64,000 nt of DNA from Luteimonas rhizosphaericola (GTDB lineage Bacteria > Pseudomonadota > Gammaproteobacteria > Xanthomonadales > Xanthomonadaceae), in contig NZ_JARXRN010000025.1 of the NCBI RefSeq assembly GCF_029888045.1, positions 1 to 64,000 on the forward strand, given 5' to 3'. Positions 29,540 through 38,423 of the stretch are shown here, piece after piece; the first letter of the stretch is position 1, and every line of letters starts with the position of its first letter. The position numbers and the translations under genes were made by a program. Below the pieces are notes generated by a model. That model worked only from the letters and a program-made list of their open reading frames with translations. It was not told where the DNA came from and made no database searches.

Positions 29540-30883
29540 ATGACCGCGCCTGCCACCGACACCATCGTCGCGATCGCCACCGGCCCCGGCCCCGGCGCCG
29601 GCGGCATCGGCGTGGTGCGCCTGTCGGGACCCGACGCCGTCCGGATCGCCACCACCGTGTGCGGCCGGCGCCTGCGCGCGCGGCATGCCCACCATGTGCG
29701 GTTCGGCGAGGACGACGGCCGCAGCATCGACGACGGCATCGCGCTGTGGTTCGCCGCGCCGGCCAGCTACACCGGCGAGGATGTGGTGGAACTGCAGGCG
29801 CACGGCAGCCTGCCCGTGCTGCGTGCGCTGGTCGACCGCTGCCGCGCGCTGGGTGCGCGCGACGCGCGGCCGGGCGAGTTCAGCGAGCGCGCCTGCCTCA
29901 ACGGCCGCCTCGACCTGGCCCAGGCCGAGGCGGTCGCCGACCTGATCGCGGCCGCCGACGCGCGGGCGGCGCGCGCCGCGCGCCGTTCGCTGGAGGGCGC
30001 GTTCTCGACCCGCGTCGACGCGCTGGCCGCCACCCTGCTGGCGATCCGGATCCACGTGGAGGCGGCAATCGATTTCGCCGACGAACCGCTCGACACCCTC
30101 GGCGGCGAGGCCCTGCGCCAGCGGCTGGACGAGGCGCGCGCGCAGCTGCAGGCGCTGCTGGCCGCGGCCGAGCGCGGCCGCCGCCTGCGCGACGGACTGC
30201 ATGTGGTGATCGTGGGTCCGCCGAACGCGGGCAAGAGTTCGCTGCTCAATGCGCTGTCCGGCAGCGAGCGCGCGATCGTCACCGAGCTGGCCGGCACCAC
30301 CCGCGACCTGCTGCACGAGACCCTGCGCATCGACGGGGTCGAACTCACCCTGGTCGATACGGCCGGCCTGCGCGAGGGTGGCGATGCGATCGAACGCGAG
30401 GGCATGCGCCGGGCGCGCGCCGAACTCGCGCGCGCGGACCTCGCGCTGGTGGTGGTCGACGCGTGCGATCCGGCCGCCGGGCTGCGCGCGCTGGCCGATG
30501 ACCTGGACGCGGTGCCGCAGCGCCTGGTGGTGCACAACAAGTCCGACCTGCTGCCGCCCGACGCGCCGCCTCCCGATGACGGCGTCGCCGTGTCCGCTCG
30601 CACCGGCGCCGGGCTCGAGGCGCTGCATGCACGGCTGCGCGCGGAGGCCGCCGGGATCGACGCCGGCGAAGGTGCGTTCAGCGCGCGCGCGCGCCACGTC
30701 GAGGCGCTGCGCCGCACCGCCGCCGCGTGCGAGGACGCCGCCCTCGCGCTGCAGGCCGAACAGCTCGACCTCGCCGCCGAAGCCCTGCGGCTGGCCCACG
30801 ACGCACTCGGCGAGATCACCGGCCGGACCCTGCCAGACGACCTGCTGGGACACATCTTTGCCAGCTTCTGCATCGGCAAGTAG
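29540..30883 (+). CDS. mnmE: tRNA modification GTPase MnmE
   Basis: 447 residues. With MnmG it makes the 5-(carboxymethyl)aminomethyl modification of wobble uridine 34. The N-terminal tetrahydrofolate-binding domain (about 1-118; [20 protein letters not shown] and [14 protein letters not shown]), a helical domain and the inserted G domain (about 215-375) are seen. G-domain motifs: [14 protein letters not shown] (G1), [10 protein letters not shown] (G3), NKSD (G4). The C-terminal FCIGK carries the catalytic Cys. ATG 29540 gives the family N-terminus. A GATTCCC repeat lies just upstream. Confidence 0.97.
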   Translation: MTAPATDTIVAIATGPGPGAGGIGVVRLSGPDAVRIATTVCGRRLRARHAHHVRFGEDDGRSIDDGIALWFAAPASYTGEDVVELQAHGSLPVLRALVDRCRALGARDARPGEFSERACLNGRLDLAQAEAVADLIAAADARAARAARRSLEGAFSTRVDALAATLLAIRIHVEAAIDFADEPLDTLGGEALRQRLDEARAQLQALLAAAERGRRLRDGLHVVIVGPPNAGKSSLLNALSGSERAIVTELAGTTRDLLHETLRIDGVELTLVDTAGLREGGDAIEREGMRRARAELARADLALVVVDACDPAAGLRALADDLDAVPQRLVVHNKSDLLPPDAPPPDDGVAVSARTGAGLEALHARLRAEAAGIDAGEGAFSARARHVEALRRTAAACEDAALALQAEQLDLAAEALRLAHDALGEITGRTLPDDLLGHIFASFCIGK

Positions 30884-31057
30884 GCGCGCGGCGTCACTTT
30901 CTGCAGCGCGTGCCAGCCAGCGGACTTTCGCGAAGCCGGTCACAGTTTCGCGCTCGGCGGTCTTCCAGACTCCGTGCCCACGGCCGCACAGTTGACAAAC
31001 GCCACGGCCTGTCGCGTCCTACGCGCGTACGTGATCCGTCATCACAGGGGAACATCG

Positions 31058-32110
31058 ATGTCCACGAACACCACCGCGACCGGCCGGAGGGGGCCGCGTC
31101 GTCTCGCGTCCGCCATCACGCTGGCCCTGGGCTTGGGCGTCCTGCTGGCCTCCTGCAAGCAGGAGGCTCCCGAGTCCGCCGCACCGGCCGCCGGTGACGA
31201 CACGCCCGCCGCCGCCGCGCCGGCCACGCCGCAGGTCCCGGCCGAGGCGGTGTCGGCCGAAGTGGCGGCGCTGAGCTCGGAGCAGCTGCGCGCCGCAGCG
31301 TCCAAGGCCTACCAGGAAAGCCGGCTCTACGCGCCCGGCGGCGACAACGCGATGGAGTACTACCTCGCGCTGCGCGACAAGGAACCGGCCGACGCCGGCG
31401 TCTCCAGTGCGCTGGTCGACCTGCTGCCGATGACGGTGATCGCGACCGAGCAGAGCCGCGACCGCGGTGATTTCGACGAGGCCCGCCGCCTGCTGGCGCT
31501 GATCGAGAAGACCGACTCGTCCTATCCGGCGGTGGAGCGGCTCAAGACCACCATCGCCAGCGCCGAGACCGACGCCGAACGTCGCGCCGAGCAGGAGCAG
31601 CTGACCGCCGAGCAGGAAGCGCAGCGGCAGCAGCAGCTCGAGCGCGAGCGGCTCGAGCAGCAGCGCCAGGCGCAGGAACAGGCCGCGCGCGAGCTGGCCG
31701 AGCAGCAGCAGGCCAGCCAGGAATCCGCGCGCCAGGAAGCGGCGCGGCAGGAAGCCGCCCGCCAGGAGGCCGCCCGACAGGAGGCGGCGCGCCAGGAAGC
31801 GGCGCGCCAGCAGGCGGCCGCGCCCGCGCCGGTCAACCGCCCGGCCGCGAGCGCCACCGAACTGCGCGCGATCAGCACGCCGGCGCCGCGCTATCCGCCC
31901 GATGCCCTGCGCTCCGGGACCGCCGGCGAGGTGCAGGTGGAGTTCACGGTGGCGGTCGACGGCTCGGTCAGCGCCGCGCGCGTGGTGCGCGCCGATCCGC
32001 CGCGCACGTTCGACCGCGAGGCGCTCAACGCCGTGCGCCGCTGGCGCTTCGAGCCCGTGCCGTCCGCGGTGACCACCCGGCGCACGATCAACTTCAGCCC
32101 GTCGCAGTAA
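31058..32110 (+). CDS. Lipoprotein with C-terminal TonB domain
   Basis: 350 residues. A lipoprotein signal peptide ends at Cys33 (GVLLASC). An Ala/Pro-rich stretch, a helical region (about 65-175) and a long Gln/Glu/Arg-rich coiled-coil segment (about 170-255) follow; the last part of the coil is a five-residue repeat (ARQEA five times, then ARQQA). A TonB C-terminal domain closes the protein (about 275-350; APRYPPDALRSGTAGEVQVE and VRRWRFEP). The lipid anchor in place of a TonB transmembrane helix means it lacks the ExbB-coupling segment, so it is probably not a normal TonB. ATG 31058 has AGGGG just upstream. The function is unknown. Confidence 0.75.
   Translation: MSTNTTATGRRGPRRLASAITLALGLGVLLASCKQEAPESAAPAAGDDTPAAAAPATPQVPAEAVSAEVAALSSEQLRAAASKAYQESRLYAPGGDNAMEYYLALRDKEPADAGVSSALVDLLPMTVIATEQSRDRGDFDEARRLLALIEKTDSSYPAVERLKTTIASAETDAERRAEQEQLTAEQEAQRQQQLERERLEQQRQAQEQAARELAEQQQASQESARQEAARQEAARQEAARQEAARQEAARQQAAAPAPVNRPAASATELRAISTPAPRYPPDALRSGTAGEVQVEFTVAVDGSVSAARVVRADPPRTFDREALNAVRRWRFEPVPSAVTTRRTINFSPSQ
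31727..31816 (+). repeat. 15-bp in-frame tandem repeats encoding ARQEA
   Basis: Six 15-base units, each a variant of GCGCGCCAGGAAGCG, encode five ARQEA and one ARQQA. The variants differ mainly at third codon positions, so the amino-acid repeat is kept while the DNA has drifted. Confidence 0.9.
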
Positions 32111-32136
32111 GCGCCCGACGCCTGCGCCACGACGAC

Positions 32137-32160
32137 GAAGCCCGGCGAATGCCGGGCTTC
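32137..32160. terminator. Bidirectional hairpin terminator
   Basis: GAAGCCCGGC (32137-32146) pairs with GCCGGGCTTC (32151-32160) around GAAT. It lies between the convergent TonB-like lipoprotein gene (ends 32110) and the NatB-like permease gene (ends 32263). T tracts are short on both sides. Confidence 0.65.
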
Positions 32161-32262
32161 GTGTTTGCGGAGGTTGCGGCGTGCGTCAGCCGCCGGCGCC
32201 GCTGCCGTGGCGGCTGCGCGGTCCAGGCCAGGACACGCGCAGCCGGCCGGGGGCGAGGATCG

Positions 32263-33428
32263 TCAGGCCGAGATCGCCAGCTTTTCCTGGTGGTACAGGC
32301 GCGCGGCCAGCATCCACAGCACCAGCCCCAGCCCGAACCCGGCGGCCAGGTAAACGCCCCATTCCTGGGCAGCGATCGCCTCGCTGCGGATCAGCTTGAG
32401 GATCATCTGGTTCTGCGCCAGGAACGGCACCGCGAACTGCCACAGCTCGTCCTTCACCGGATTGACCATCAGCATGATCGTCGGCACCAGCGGCAGGAAC
32501 ATCAGCACGCTCATGTAGCTCTGCGCCTCCTTCACCGACTTCACGCTGGCGGCGATGAAGGTCAGCAGCGTGGTGCCGATCAGCACCATGGGCAGCAGCA
32601 CCAGCAGCAGCTTGGCCATCACCGGCAGCGACACGTCCACCAGTTGCAGCGGACCGGGCGCGAGCTGGAAGGCGAGCTTGAACGCGAGCACGATCAGCAG
32701 CAGCGAGAGCATGCCGAACAGGGTCGCGGCGAGGATCTTGCCGCTCATGATCGCGCTGCGCGCCGCGGGCGTGGCCAGCAGCGGCTCGAGCGACTGCCGC
32801 TCGCGCTCGCCCGCGGTGACGTCGATCACCAGGGCCGCGCCGCCGAGGAAGCTGAAGAGGATCAGCAGGTAGGGCAGGAACGCGAGCAGCATGCCGCGGC
32901 GCGCCTCGGGCGTGGCCACGTCGCGCTGGCCGATCTGCACCGCGAACCCGGCCTCGGGACTGACCCCGCGGTTGATTCCACGCAGCACGCCCACCGTGCG
33001 GCTGTATTCGAGCAGCACGCCCCGCAGCCGGTTCACCGGCACCTGCGAATCCTGGCGCGAACTGTCGTAGATCAGCTCGACCCGCGCCGCGCGGCTGGCG
33101 CGCCACTGCTCGCCGTACTCCGGATCGATCTTCAGGACCACGTCGTAGTCCTGGTCGCGCACGGCCTGGTCGGGATCGGGCGGCGGATCCTTCGCCTCGA
33201 TGTTGCGGCCCTTGAGGAAGGCCACCAGGTTGGGTGCGTGCTCGGCGCCGACCACCGGCAGTTCGAGCGTGGACTCGAGCTGGGTGCGCATCTTCTTCTC
33301 GGCCAGCATGCCGATGCCCAGGATCAGGGCCGGCATCACGATCGGCCCGACCAGCAGGCCCAGGGCCACGGTCTTGCGGTCGCGGAACAGGTCCAGCAGT
33401 TCCTTCTTCGCCACGGTCCAGATCGACT

Positions 33429-33432
<4 letters not shown>
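32263..33432 (-). CDS. ABC-2 type permease (NatB-like)
   Basis: 389 residues. One N-terminal transmembrane helix (about 20-42; VALGLLVGPIVMPALILGIG) is followed by a large extracytoplasmic loop and five or more helices in the C-terminal half, with ABC-2 motifs LPYLLILFSFLGGAALVIDV and TAGERERQSLEPLLATP. The layout matches NatB/LinE-type sodium or drug exporters. It overlaps the ATPase gene upstream by four bases (ATGA), so the two form one transporter. The substrate is not known. Confidence 0.88.
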
Positions 33433-34187
<755 letters not shown>

Positions 34188-34289
34188 GGAGATTCCGTGA
34201 TTCGTGGATGGATGACGGGTGATTCGACGGCGCGGCGTGACGCGGGCGGGCGCTTGCCCGGTCCGGTCACGGCTCGCGAATCTCCGCGT

Positions 34290-35807
34290 TCACGGCTCCC
34301 AGCCGTAGTTGCCCGCGAACGGCGGCTGCGCGCTCAGGCGTTCCAGGCAGCCGGCGTCGAGGGCGCTCGCGTCGGTGGTCTCGATGAACTGGGCGAACAG
34401 CTTGGGCATGCAGCCGGTGCCGAGCACGCTGTGGCCCTGGCCGGGCAGCACCAGGTGACGGCCGTTGGGCAGGGTCTGGACCACCTCGTCGCCATAGCGC
34501 GGCGGAGTCACCGGATCGAGTTCGCCGCTGATCGCCAGCACCGGCACGTCGCCGCCCAGTGGCTGGCGGAAGGTGTCGGCGCGGCCGCCCCTGGGCCAGA
34601 TCGCGCACTGCTCGCGCAGCGTGTCCACCAGCAGCGAGCCCAGCACGGTGCCGTCGTCTGCGGTTTCCGGCCCGAACTCCAGGGCATCCTCGCTGCAGCT
34701 CACCGACAGCCCCATGCCCATCGCCATCGCCTCGCCCATCTGGGTGCTGAGCATGCGCGACTGCGCGAGCAGGCTTTCGTAGCGCTGCTGCGAGGCCTCG
34801 TGCAGCACCAGCGGCAGCGTGGCGGCCATCGAGGGCTGGTAGGCGTACAGGCGCAGCAGGCTGGCCAGGTGCGCGTAGCGCGGCACTTCCTCGCGCCATT
34901 CGCCGGTGACCGGGTCGCGGTAGCGCACGGGCGCGATGCCGCCGGCCTGCAGGCGCTCGCGCACCAGGGTGAGCTGCTGGCGCGGATCGCCGAGGTTGGT
35001 CAGGCAGGCCTCGTTCGCGCGGCAGCGCTGGAACTGCGCGTCGAGCGCGTCTTCGAGATTGCGGGCGTGGTCCTGTCCCAGCACCAGCGAGTTGGGCACC
35101 ACCGAATCGAGCACCAGGCTGCGGGTGTGCTGCGGGTAGGCCGCGGCGTACTGCTGCGCCACGCGGGTGCCGTAGGACACGCCGACCAGGTTGATCCGCT
35201 CCACCCCGATCGCGCGCCGCACCAGGTCCAGGTCGCGCACGTGTTCGCCGGTGGTGTAGTAGCGCAGGTCCGCGTCCTGCTGCAGGCGGTCGCGGCAGGC
35301 TTCGGTCAGGCGCACCAGCGCTTCGGGGCTGTCGTTGGCGGGGTCGGCGATGATGTCCTCGTCGCTGAAGTCGGGGCAGTGCAGCGGATGCGAGCCGCCG
35401 GTGCCGCGTGCGTCCACCAGCACGATGTGGCGGTTGCGACGCACGTCGGAGAACGCGTCGCGCACCATCGGGAAACTCTCCAGCGCGGACTGGCCCGGAC
35501 CGCCGGCGATCATGTAGATCGGGTCGGCCTCGGCCATGCCGCGCGCGGGCACCAGCGCAATCGCCAGTCCGATCCGGCGGCCGTCGGGCGCGTCGTGGTT
35601 CTCGGGCACCTCGAGCGTGGTGCACTGGGCCTCGACCGCGTCGCCGCCGGGCGCGCTCAGCGCGCAGGGTTCGAACGTCAGCTCGCCGTAGCGCAGCTTG
35701 CCCTGGGCGTCGGCGCGCGGGCCGGCCTGCGGGCGGGTGCCGCCGTCGCAGGCGGCGAGCAGCAGCGCGCCGGCGAGCAGGGAGAGGGGGAACAGCGCGG
35801 ACTTCAT
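34290..35807 (-). CDS. Alpha/beta hydrolase lipoprotein, S33/tripeptidyl-aminopeptidase type
   Basis: 505 residues. A lipoprotein signal peptide ends at Cys20 (GALLLAAC). The catalytic triad can be placed: nucleophile Ser in GVSYGTRVAQQY, Asp in AISGELDPVTPP, His in LVLPGQGHSVLG; the oxyanion segment is IYMIAGGPGQSA. The C-terminal TAP-like domain is typical of S33 peptidases of the tripeptidyl aminopeptidase/proline iminopeptidase group, which release N-terminal residues or esters in the periplasm. It overlaps the XRE-type gene upstream by four bases and may be co-transcribed with it. Confidence 0.88.
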   Translation of the reverse strand: MKSALFPLSLLAGALLLAACDGGTRPQAGPRADAQGKLRYGELTFEPCALSAPGGDAVEAQCTTLEVPENHDAPDGRRIGLAIALVPARGMAEADPIYMIAGGPGQSALESFPMVRDAFSDVRRNRHIVLVDARGTGGSHPLHCPDFSDEDIIADPANDSPEALVRLTEACRDRLQQDADLRYYTTGEHVRDLDLVRRAIGVERINLVGVSYGTRVAQQYAAAYPQHTRSLVLDSVVPNSLVLGQDHARNLEDALDAQFQRCRANEACLTNLGDPRQQLTLVRERLQAGGIAPVRYRDPVTGEWREEVPRYAHLASLLRLYAYQPSMAATLPLVLHEASQQRYESLLAQSRMLSTQMGEAMAMGMGLSVSCSEDALEFGPETADDGTVLGSLLVDTLREQCAIWPRGGRADTFRQPLGGDVPVLAISGELDPVTPPRYGDEVVQTLPNGRHLVLPGQGHSVLGTGCMPKLFAQFIETTDASALDAGCLERLSAQPPFAGNYGWEP

Positions 35808-36004
35808 GCGGATGCCTCCGGGAAGAAAATCGATTCGATGGTCGCGTCGAACTCGGCCGCGATCCGGAATGCCAGCGGCAGGCTCGGATCGTACTTGCCG
35901 GTCTCGATCGCGTTGACCGTCTGCCTGGACACCTCCAGACGCTCGGCCAGCTGCGCTTGTGACCAGCCGCGCGCTTCGCGCAGCTCGCGCACGCGGCTTC
36001 TCAT
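35804..36004 (-). CDS. Small XRE-family transcriptional regulator
   Basis: 66 residues, almost entirely a Cro/CI-type helix-turn-helix: RELREARGWSQAQLAERLEV, then SRQTVNAIETGKYDPSLPLA and the end IESIFFPE. Small regulators of this type commonly autoregulate with a neighbouring membrane protein. It lies ten bases after the membrane-protein gene and overlaps the hydrolase gene downstream by four bases, making a three-gene operon. Two 18-base palindromes upstream of the operon are the obvious candidate operators. Confidence 0.92.
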   Translation of the reverse strand: MRSRVRELREARGWSQAQLAERLEVSRQTVNAIETGKYDPSLPLAFRIAAEFDATIESIFFPEASA

Positions 36005-36014
36005 GCCGCGGCCC

Positions 36015-36653
36015 TCAACGGTAGCGCCGCATCACGAAGGCCTTGGCGAGACCGTACGTGAAACAGACCAGCGGGAACACCCAGATCATCGCCACCCCGC
36101 CAGGCACCTGCAGCAGCTGCGCCTGCTGCAGCAGGCCGCCGGTCATGTACAGCATCGACACGCTGAGCGTGGCGATGCCGACCGACTCGAGTTCGATCCG
36201 CTGCTGCATCTCGTCCAGGTCGCGGACGAAGCGGATCATCGCGCGCACCGCGAATCCGATCGGCACTACCGGCGCCAGCGCGATCGCGAACCGCAGCGGC
36301 AAGGCGTCCACCCGCTGGAGCAGCCACATGGACGCGAACAGCACCAGGGCATACACGCCCATCGATGCCATGAGCGACCGCGTGTAGCGGCGTTGCAGGG
36401 AGGGGCTGGCGGTGTCGCAGCCGTCGAACGCGTCGCGCCGCCAGGCGAACGCGAGCGCCAGCAGTATCAGCCCGGTGCAGACCAGGATGGCCGTGACGCC
36501 ATCCGGCGTGCCCGGAGCCAGGATCGGCAGCGCGACGCCGAGCGCGGCGACCAGGACCCCGGCCACCGCCATGATCCGCGCGGCGCTCACACGCGCGTGG
36601 CGGGCATGGTCGGACTGGTTGGGCTGGTTGGGCTGACCGGCGGGAACAGGCAT
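36015..36653 (-). CDS. Integral membrane protein paired with the XRE regulator
   Basis: 212 residues from ATG 36653, with about six hydrophobic segments arranged in pairs (IMAVAGVLVAALGVALPILA, VTAILVCTGLILLALAFAW, SLMASMGVYALVLFASMWLL, FAIALAPVVPIGFAVRAMI, then two near the C-terminus). A short cytoplasmic stretch (RDLDEMQQRIELESVG) before the last pair is typical of small-regulator-linked membrane proteins. The longer frame to 36710 would run into the palindromic operators, so 36653 is preferred; 36572 is also possible. The function is unknown. Confidence 0.7.
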   Translation of the reverse strand: MPVPAGQPNQPNQSDHARHARVSAARIMAVAGVLVAALGVALPILAPGTPDGVTAILVCTGLILLALAFAWRRDAFDGCDTASPSLQRRYTRSLMASMGVYALVLFASMWLLQRVDALPLRFAIALAPVVPIGFAVRAMIRFVRDLDEMQQRIELESVGIATLSVSMLYMTGGLLQQAQLLQVPGGVAMIWVFPLVCFTYGLAKAFVMRRYR

Positions 36654-36662
36654 GACGGAGCG

Positions 36663-36680
36663 TGTCAAGGATGCTTGACA
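36663..36680. promoter_or_regulatory. 18-bp palindrome, candidate operator for the XRE regulator
   Basis: TGTCAAGGATGCTTGACA has perfect seven-base inverted arms (TGTCAAG/CTTGACA) around GATG. It lies ten bases upstream of the membrane-protein start codon. Confidence 0.75.
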
Positions 36681-36704
36681 GAGCATGCTCCGGGCCGCGG
36701 CGCA

Positions 36705-36722
36705 TGTCAAGCACCCTTGACA
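36705..36722. promoter_or_regulatory. 18-bp palindrome, second candidate operator
   Basis: TGTCAAGCACCCTTGACA has the same arms as the site at 36663-36680 with a different four-base centre. The two centres are 42 bases apart, about four helical turns, so bound dimers would lie on one face of the DNA. Confidence 0.75.
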
Positions 36723-36801
36723 CCCAGTCCAGCCACGCGCGCCCGGGTGCCGGCAGGGAACTGCGTTACAGTCGCAGCTCGATCATCCAGGGAGTGGAAC
36801 G

Positions 36802-37377
36802 ATGTCGATCGACAGGTGGAGCCGCGCGTGGCGCGGCGTGTGGCTGGGCGTGCTGCTGGCAACGGCAGGCGGCGCGTCGGCGGTCCCGCCCGAGCCGCTG
36901 GTGCTGGACGGGGTCGCGTACGAGCATCGCTGGTCGAAGAGCGGCCAGCACGAGTACACGCCGCCCGGCCAGGAGGATCTGGCGCGCTGGGACGACATGC
37001 TGACCCTCATCACGCGGCCCGAGGTCGCCGACGGCGAGGCGTTGGCGGCGCTGGCGAACGGGGTGCTCGCCAACTACGAAGGCGCCGGGGTCATCCTGCG
37101 CACCGATTCGCGGCCGGCAACGCCGGACCAGCCGGCCGAGCACCTGTCGGTGGCCATCCTCGGCGGCGGGCCGATGGCGGAGGCCGCGTTCGCTCGCCTG
37201 CTGCTGCACGATGGCGCCGGACTGATCGTCGTCCGCTCGCGCCGCGCCTACGGCGAATCGGCGGCGCGGGACATCGGTGCATGGCTGCAGGCGAACGGCG
37301 CCGCGCTCGAACAGTCGCTCATGCAATGGGAGCCGCCGCCGGTGGCGACGCTGCAGGCGCTGCCGCAGGCGCCCTGA
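36802..37377 (+). CDS. Exported protein of unknown function
   Basis: 191 residues with a signal peptide (about 1-27; GVWLGVLLATAGGASA). The mature part has no motif I recognise. It contains a QHEYTPPGQEDLARWDDMLT segment followed by an alpha/beta-like region (EHLSVAILGGGPMAEAAFAR and LIVVRSRRAYGESAARD). GGAG at 36791-36794 is seven bases before ATG 36802. It is transcribed away from the membrane-protein/XRE operon; its promoter region may therefore share the palindromes at 36663-36722. Confidence 0.75.
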   Translation: MSIDRWSRAWRGVWLGVLLATAGGASAVPPEPLVLDGVAYEHRWSKSGQHEYTPPGQEDLARWDDMLTLITRPEVADGEALAALANGVLANYEGAGVILRTDSRPATPDQPAEHLSVAILGGGPMAEAAFARLLLHDGAGLIVVRSRRAYGESAARDIGAWLQANGAALEQSLMQWEPPPVATLQALPQAP

Positions 37378-37410
37378 GCCGGGACTATGGGTAGCTGGCG
37401 TACGTCTCGC

Positions 37411-37476
37411 GCACGCGCTGCGTGCGGCAGGAGATCCGGCGCCCGCGCCTACTTGCTGCTGACGTACTTCTCGCGC
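37411..37476. repeat. 66-bp direct repeat, copy A (duplicated 3' end of fpr)
   Basis: The 66 bases from GCACGCGCTG to TTCTCGCGC are identical to 37529-37594. Copy B carries the last codons and stop of fpr, so copy A is a duplicated, non-functional gene end. The 52 bases between copies include a perfect 16-bp palindrome, GCGAGGCATGCCTCGC (37497-37512). Confidence 0.9.
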
Positions 37477-37528
37477 TGGGCGGTCACGCCATGGTGGCGA
37501 GGCATGCCTCGCATGGCGTGGGCGCGCC

Positions 37529-37594
37529 GCACGCGCTGCGTGCGGCAGGAGATCCGGCGCCCGCGCCTACTTGCTGCTGACGTACTTCTCGCGC
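37529..37594. repeat. 66-bp direct repeat, copy B (contains the fpr stop codon)
   Basis: Identical to 37411-37476. Positions 37567-37594 encode the C-terminal residues of ferredoxin-NADP reductase (ending REKYVSSK) on the minus strand. Confidence 0.9.
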
Positions 37595-38331
37595 CGGATC
37601 CGCGGCACCGGCAACCCCGCCTCCTTGAGCGCTTCGAAGCAGGCGTCGACCATGTTCGGGTTGCCGCACAGGTAGGCGATGTCGCCCTCGGCGTCGGGCG
37701 CGAACTCGGCCAGGAACTGCTGCACGTAGCCGTGGCGCACGTCTGCGTGCGCCTGCGCCGACCCGGCCGCGGGCAGTTCGCGCGAGAAGCACGGCACGAA
37801 GCGGAAGCGCGGATGGGCGTCGGCGAAGGCGCGGAACTCGTCGCCGTACAGCAGCTCGTCGGGCGTGCGCGCGCCGAACAGCAGCACCACGTCCACCCCG
37901 CGCGTGGCCATCGCCTGCGCCAGCAGCGGCAGCATCGCGCGGTAGGGCGTCACGCCGGTGCCGGTCCCGATCAGCAGGTACCGGCGGTTGGCGTCGGCCG
38001 GCATCAGGCAGAAGCGTCCGAACGGGCCGCTCGCCTGCACCGTGCCGCCTTCGTCCAGGCCTTCGAACAGCGCGGTCGCGGCGCCGCCGGGCACGTAGCT
38101 CACCGCGATCTCCACCGCGTCGCCCGGTCCCAGCGCATGGTCGTGGATGGTGGCCAGCGAATAGGAACGCTTGGTCGCGGTGCCGTCGGCGTACTGGAAA
38201 TGCACCTGGATGAACTGCCCCGGGATGAAGTCCAGCGGCTCGCCGTCGTCGCGGGTGAACGTCAGGTGCGCCACCGATGGCGCAAGCATGCGCCGGCCGG
38301 TGAGCTTGAGCGGAAACTGGACGATGGCCAA
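37567..38331 (-). CDS. fpr: Ferredoxin--NADP(+) reductase
   Basis: 254 residues, a two-domain flavoprotein passing electrons between NADPH and ferredoxin or flavodoxin. The FAD domain (about 1-105) has the RSYSLAT (RxYS) flavin motif and GGAATALFEGLDEGG. The NADP domain has GTGTGVTPYRAML, LFGARTPDELLYGDEF and YLCGNPNMVDACFEAL. The end (REKYVSSK) differs from the aromatic-terminated enterobacterial Fpr but is common in this group. A 66-bp segment covering the 3' end is duplicated just downstream. Confidence 0.9.
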   Translation of the reverse strand: MAIVQFPLKLTGRRMLAPSVAHLTFTRDDGEPLDFIPGQFIQVHFQYADGTATKRSYSLATIHDHALGPGDAVEIAVSYVPGGAATALFEGLDEGGTVQASGPFGRFCLMPADANRRYLLIGTGTGVTPYRAMLPLLAQAMATRGVDVVLLFGARTPDELLYGDEFRAFADAHPRFRFVPCFSRELPAAGSAQAHADVRHGYVQQFLAEFAPDAEGDIAYLCGNPNMVDACFEALKEAGLPVPRIRREKYVSSK

Positions 38332-38377
38332 GGGAAAATGGGACGCTCTGGCCCGGAAGGCGGGCCGATGGGGCGCC

Positions 38378-38383
38378 TATACT
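38378..38383 (+). promoter_or_regulatory. Putative -10 element upstream of the YadGH-type exporter
   Basis: TATACT lies 40 bases before the ATP-binding protein start codon in the gap divergent from fpr. No convincing -35 is visible. Confidence 0.45.
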
Positions 38384-38423
38384 AGCCCCTTGCCGCGAGA
38401 CGCGGCCAAGGTCCCACGACGGT

